From NCBI GenBank assembly GCA_016203765.1, contig JACQMB010000145.1:62001-126000 (forward strand): a stretch of 64,000 bases of DNA, given 5' to 3'. The position numbers were made by a program, and so were the translations under genes. The notes beneath the pieces are model-generated. The model had not been told where the DNA came from. It was given only the letters and a program-made list of their open reading frames with translations, and did no database searches. Origin of the DNA: Deltaproteobacteria bacterium (GTDB lineage: Bacteria > UBA10199 > SPLOWO2-01-44-7). Positions within the stretch are counted from its first letter, which is position 1. Every line of letters begins with the position of its first letter. Below, piece by piece: positions 63,270 to 64,000 of the stretch.

Positions 63270-63815
63270 ATGCTCAGCACGGAGGGTAAAAAATTATTTA
63301 AAAAGGCCCTGATCGGGATGGGCGGCTTTTTTTGCGTTCTCCTGATCCTGCGCCTTTTTATCTCCCCTAAAAAACCGTCGCCGGCCGCGGAGACTGGACG
63401 GGACGAGAGTTTTTTTCAGCTCTCTGAAATGGAAATCGAAAAACTGCCGGACACAAAGGAAGATGCGGCAACCTACAGCGCGAATCAGAGACTGGTCCAT
63501 CTCCTCCACTCCTATGCCTTCAACTATTTTCAATCCAAACGCCTGAAAAACGCGATCTCCCTTTGGGAAACCGCCGGCTACCTGGAGCCGGGCAACGCGG
63601 TGATCGGGCTTCGGCTGGAGCAGGCCCGGGAGGCCCTCAACTACCTGGTGCAGGAGAATATCGCCTTGGGGATGCGCGATTTTAAGTATCTCCGCTATGC
63701 CGAGGCGATCGAGCATTGGCGCCGGGCTTCCAATCTGGTCGCCGGCATCGATCCCGCGGCCCATGAAAAAATCAAGCGGTGGATCACCAAGGCCGAAAGG
63801 AAACTGAGACAATGA
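63270..63815 (+). CDS. Membrane-anchored helical-repeat protein
   Basis: A 181-residue protein with an N-terminal anchor (about 13-33) and two helix-hairpin units resembling TPRs (AFNYFQSKRLKNAISLWETA and DFKYLRYAEAIEHWRRASNL). Its start directly abuts the stop of the preceding gene. It may act as a TadD-like assembly factor, though TadD is usually a lipoprotein. Confidence 0.5.
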   Translation: MLSTEGKKLFKKALIGMGGFFCVLLILRLFISPKKPSPAAETGRDESFFQLSEMEIEKLPDTKEDAATYSANQRLVHLLHSYAFNYFQSKRLKNAISLWETAGYLEPGNAVIGLRLEQAREALNYLVQENIALGMRDFKYLRYAEAIEHWRRASNLVAGIDPAAHEKIKRWITKAERKLRQ

Positions 63816-64000
63816 GTTTTACCTTTGATTATCAATTCCGGGGGAAAAGGGGGATTCTGGAGATCGAAAAGGCCGGCGTTTTTTATTTGGACCTGTCGGA
63901 GGAGAGGCCGATCGCCTATTCCAACCCCGCCGCCGGCCCCCCTTTTCTGATTCTCTGCGGCCGGCAGGAGGTCTTTGCGGTATGGGAGGGGAAGGGACAC
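63812..64000 (+). CDS. 5' part of a gene running off the window, possible FHA-type N-terminus
   Basis: An ATGA overlap with the preceding stop starts a frame of which 63 residues are visible (MSFTFDYQFRGKRGILEIEK, then VFYLDLSEE). The beta-strand pattern is compatible with a forkhead-associated domain, but this is a weak guess. It continues the Tad operon past the right edge. Confidence 0.4.
   Translation, partial: MSFTFDYQFRGKRGILEIEKAGVFYLDLSEERPIAYSNPAAGPPFLILCGRQEVFAVWEGKGH

Overview
The window is a dense, moderately GC-rich bacterial chromosome segment with overlapping ATGA gene junctions and no visible rRNA, tRNA, CRISPR array or recognisable transposase gene. A Gram-negative, probably deltaproteobacterial-grade (Myxococcota/Bdellovibrionota-like) organism fits: there is a Myxococcus-type cysteine-rich repeat protein, a PbpC/alpha-2-macroglobulin pair, a secretin-based Tad pilus locus and a signal-peptide-bearing RHS protein. 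This taxonomic reading is inference; no marker gene is present.

Region 1 (1-24.6 kb) is a surface-polysaccharide locus in several operons. A plus-strand run (1-6.1 kb) carries the end of a glycosyltransferase-like gene, a split transketolase, a zinc alcohol dehydrogenase, a HAD phosphatase, an APH-like kinase and an SGNH esterase. A minus-strand run (6.0-9.6 kb) carries a GT4 glycosyltransferase, a polysaccharide deacetylase, an internally deleted carbamoyltransferase and a second SGNH protein. A sugar-formyltransferase-like gene and a HEXXH protein follow. At 11.3-14.7 kb a Myxococcus-repeat protein is followed by an AAA/DUF4143 ATPase gene lying between two 42-bp copies of the repeat-protein gene's 3' end. 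A second glycan operon (15.5-24.6 kb) starts with an undecaprenyl-phosphate sugar transferase and includes rfbF, rfbG and a sugar C-methyltransferase. It ends in a truncated membrane-protein gene that abuts a truncated glycosyltransferase of opposite orientation at about 24,662.

Region 2 (24.7-30.8 kb, minus strand) combines UDP-xylose synthesis (Ugd, UXS) with an inositol-phosphate module: inositol-phosphate synthase, a CTP:inositol-1-phosphate cytidylyltransferase-like enzyme, a HAD phosphatase and a DIPP-synthase-like CDP-alcohol transferase. The likely product is a CDP-inositol-derived phosphodiester or lipid. A protein with helix-turn-helix modules joined to a sigma-70 region 2, and a radical SAM protein, follow at 30.8-33.3 kb.

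Region 3 (33.4-42.5 kb, minus strand) is an envelope-defence operon: a thioester alpha-2-macroglobulin, a frameshifted pbpC, and an M48 protease. A 34-bp sequence is repeated ahead of the first and third of these genes. Region 4 (42.5-52.2 kb) is an accessory stretch with AT-rich secreted orphan proteins, gene remnants, REP-like inverted repeats (GGGGACACGATA type) and a 2081-residue RHS protein with an unrecognised C-terminal tip followed one base later by a probable immunity gene.

Region 5 (52.3-64 kb, plus strand) is a Tad/Flp pilus operon: Flp pilin, TadE-like pseudopilins, a TadG-like protein, CpaB, secretin, a single-chain TadZ-TadA fusion, TadB and TadC, interleaved with several unrecognised envelope proteins. 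It runs off the right edge.
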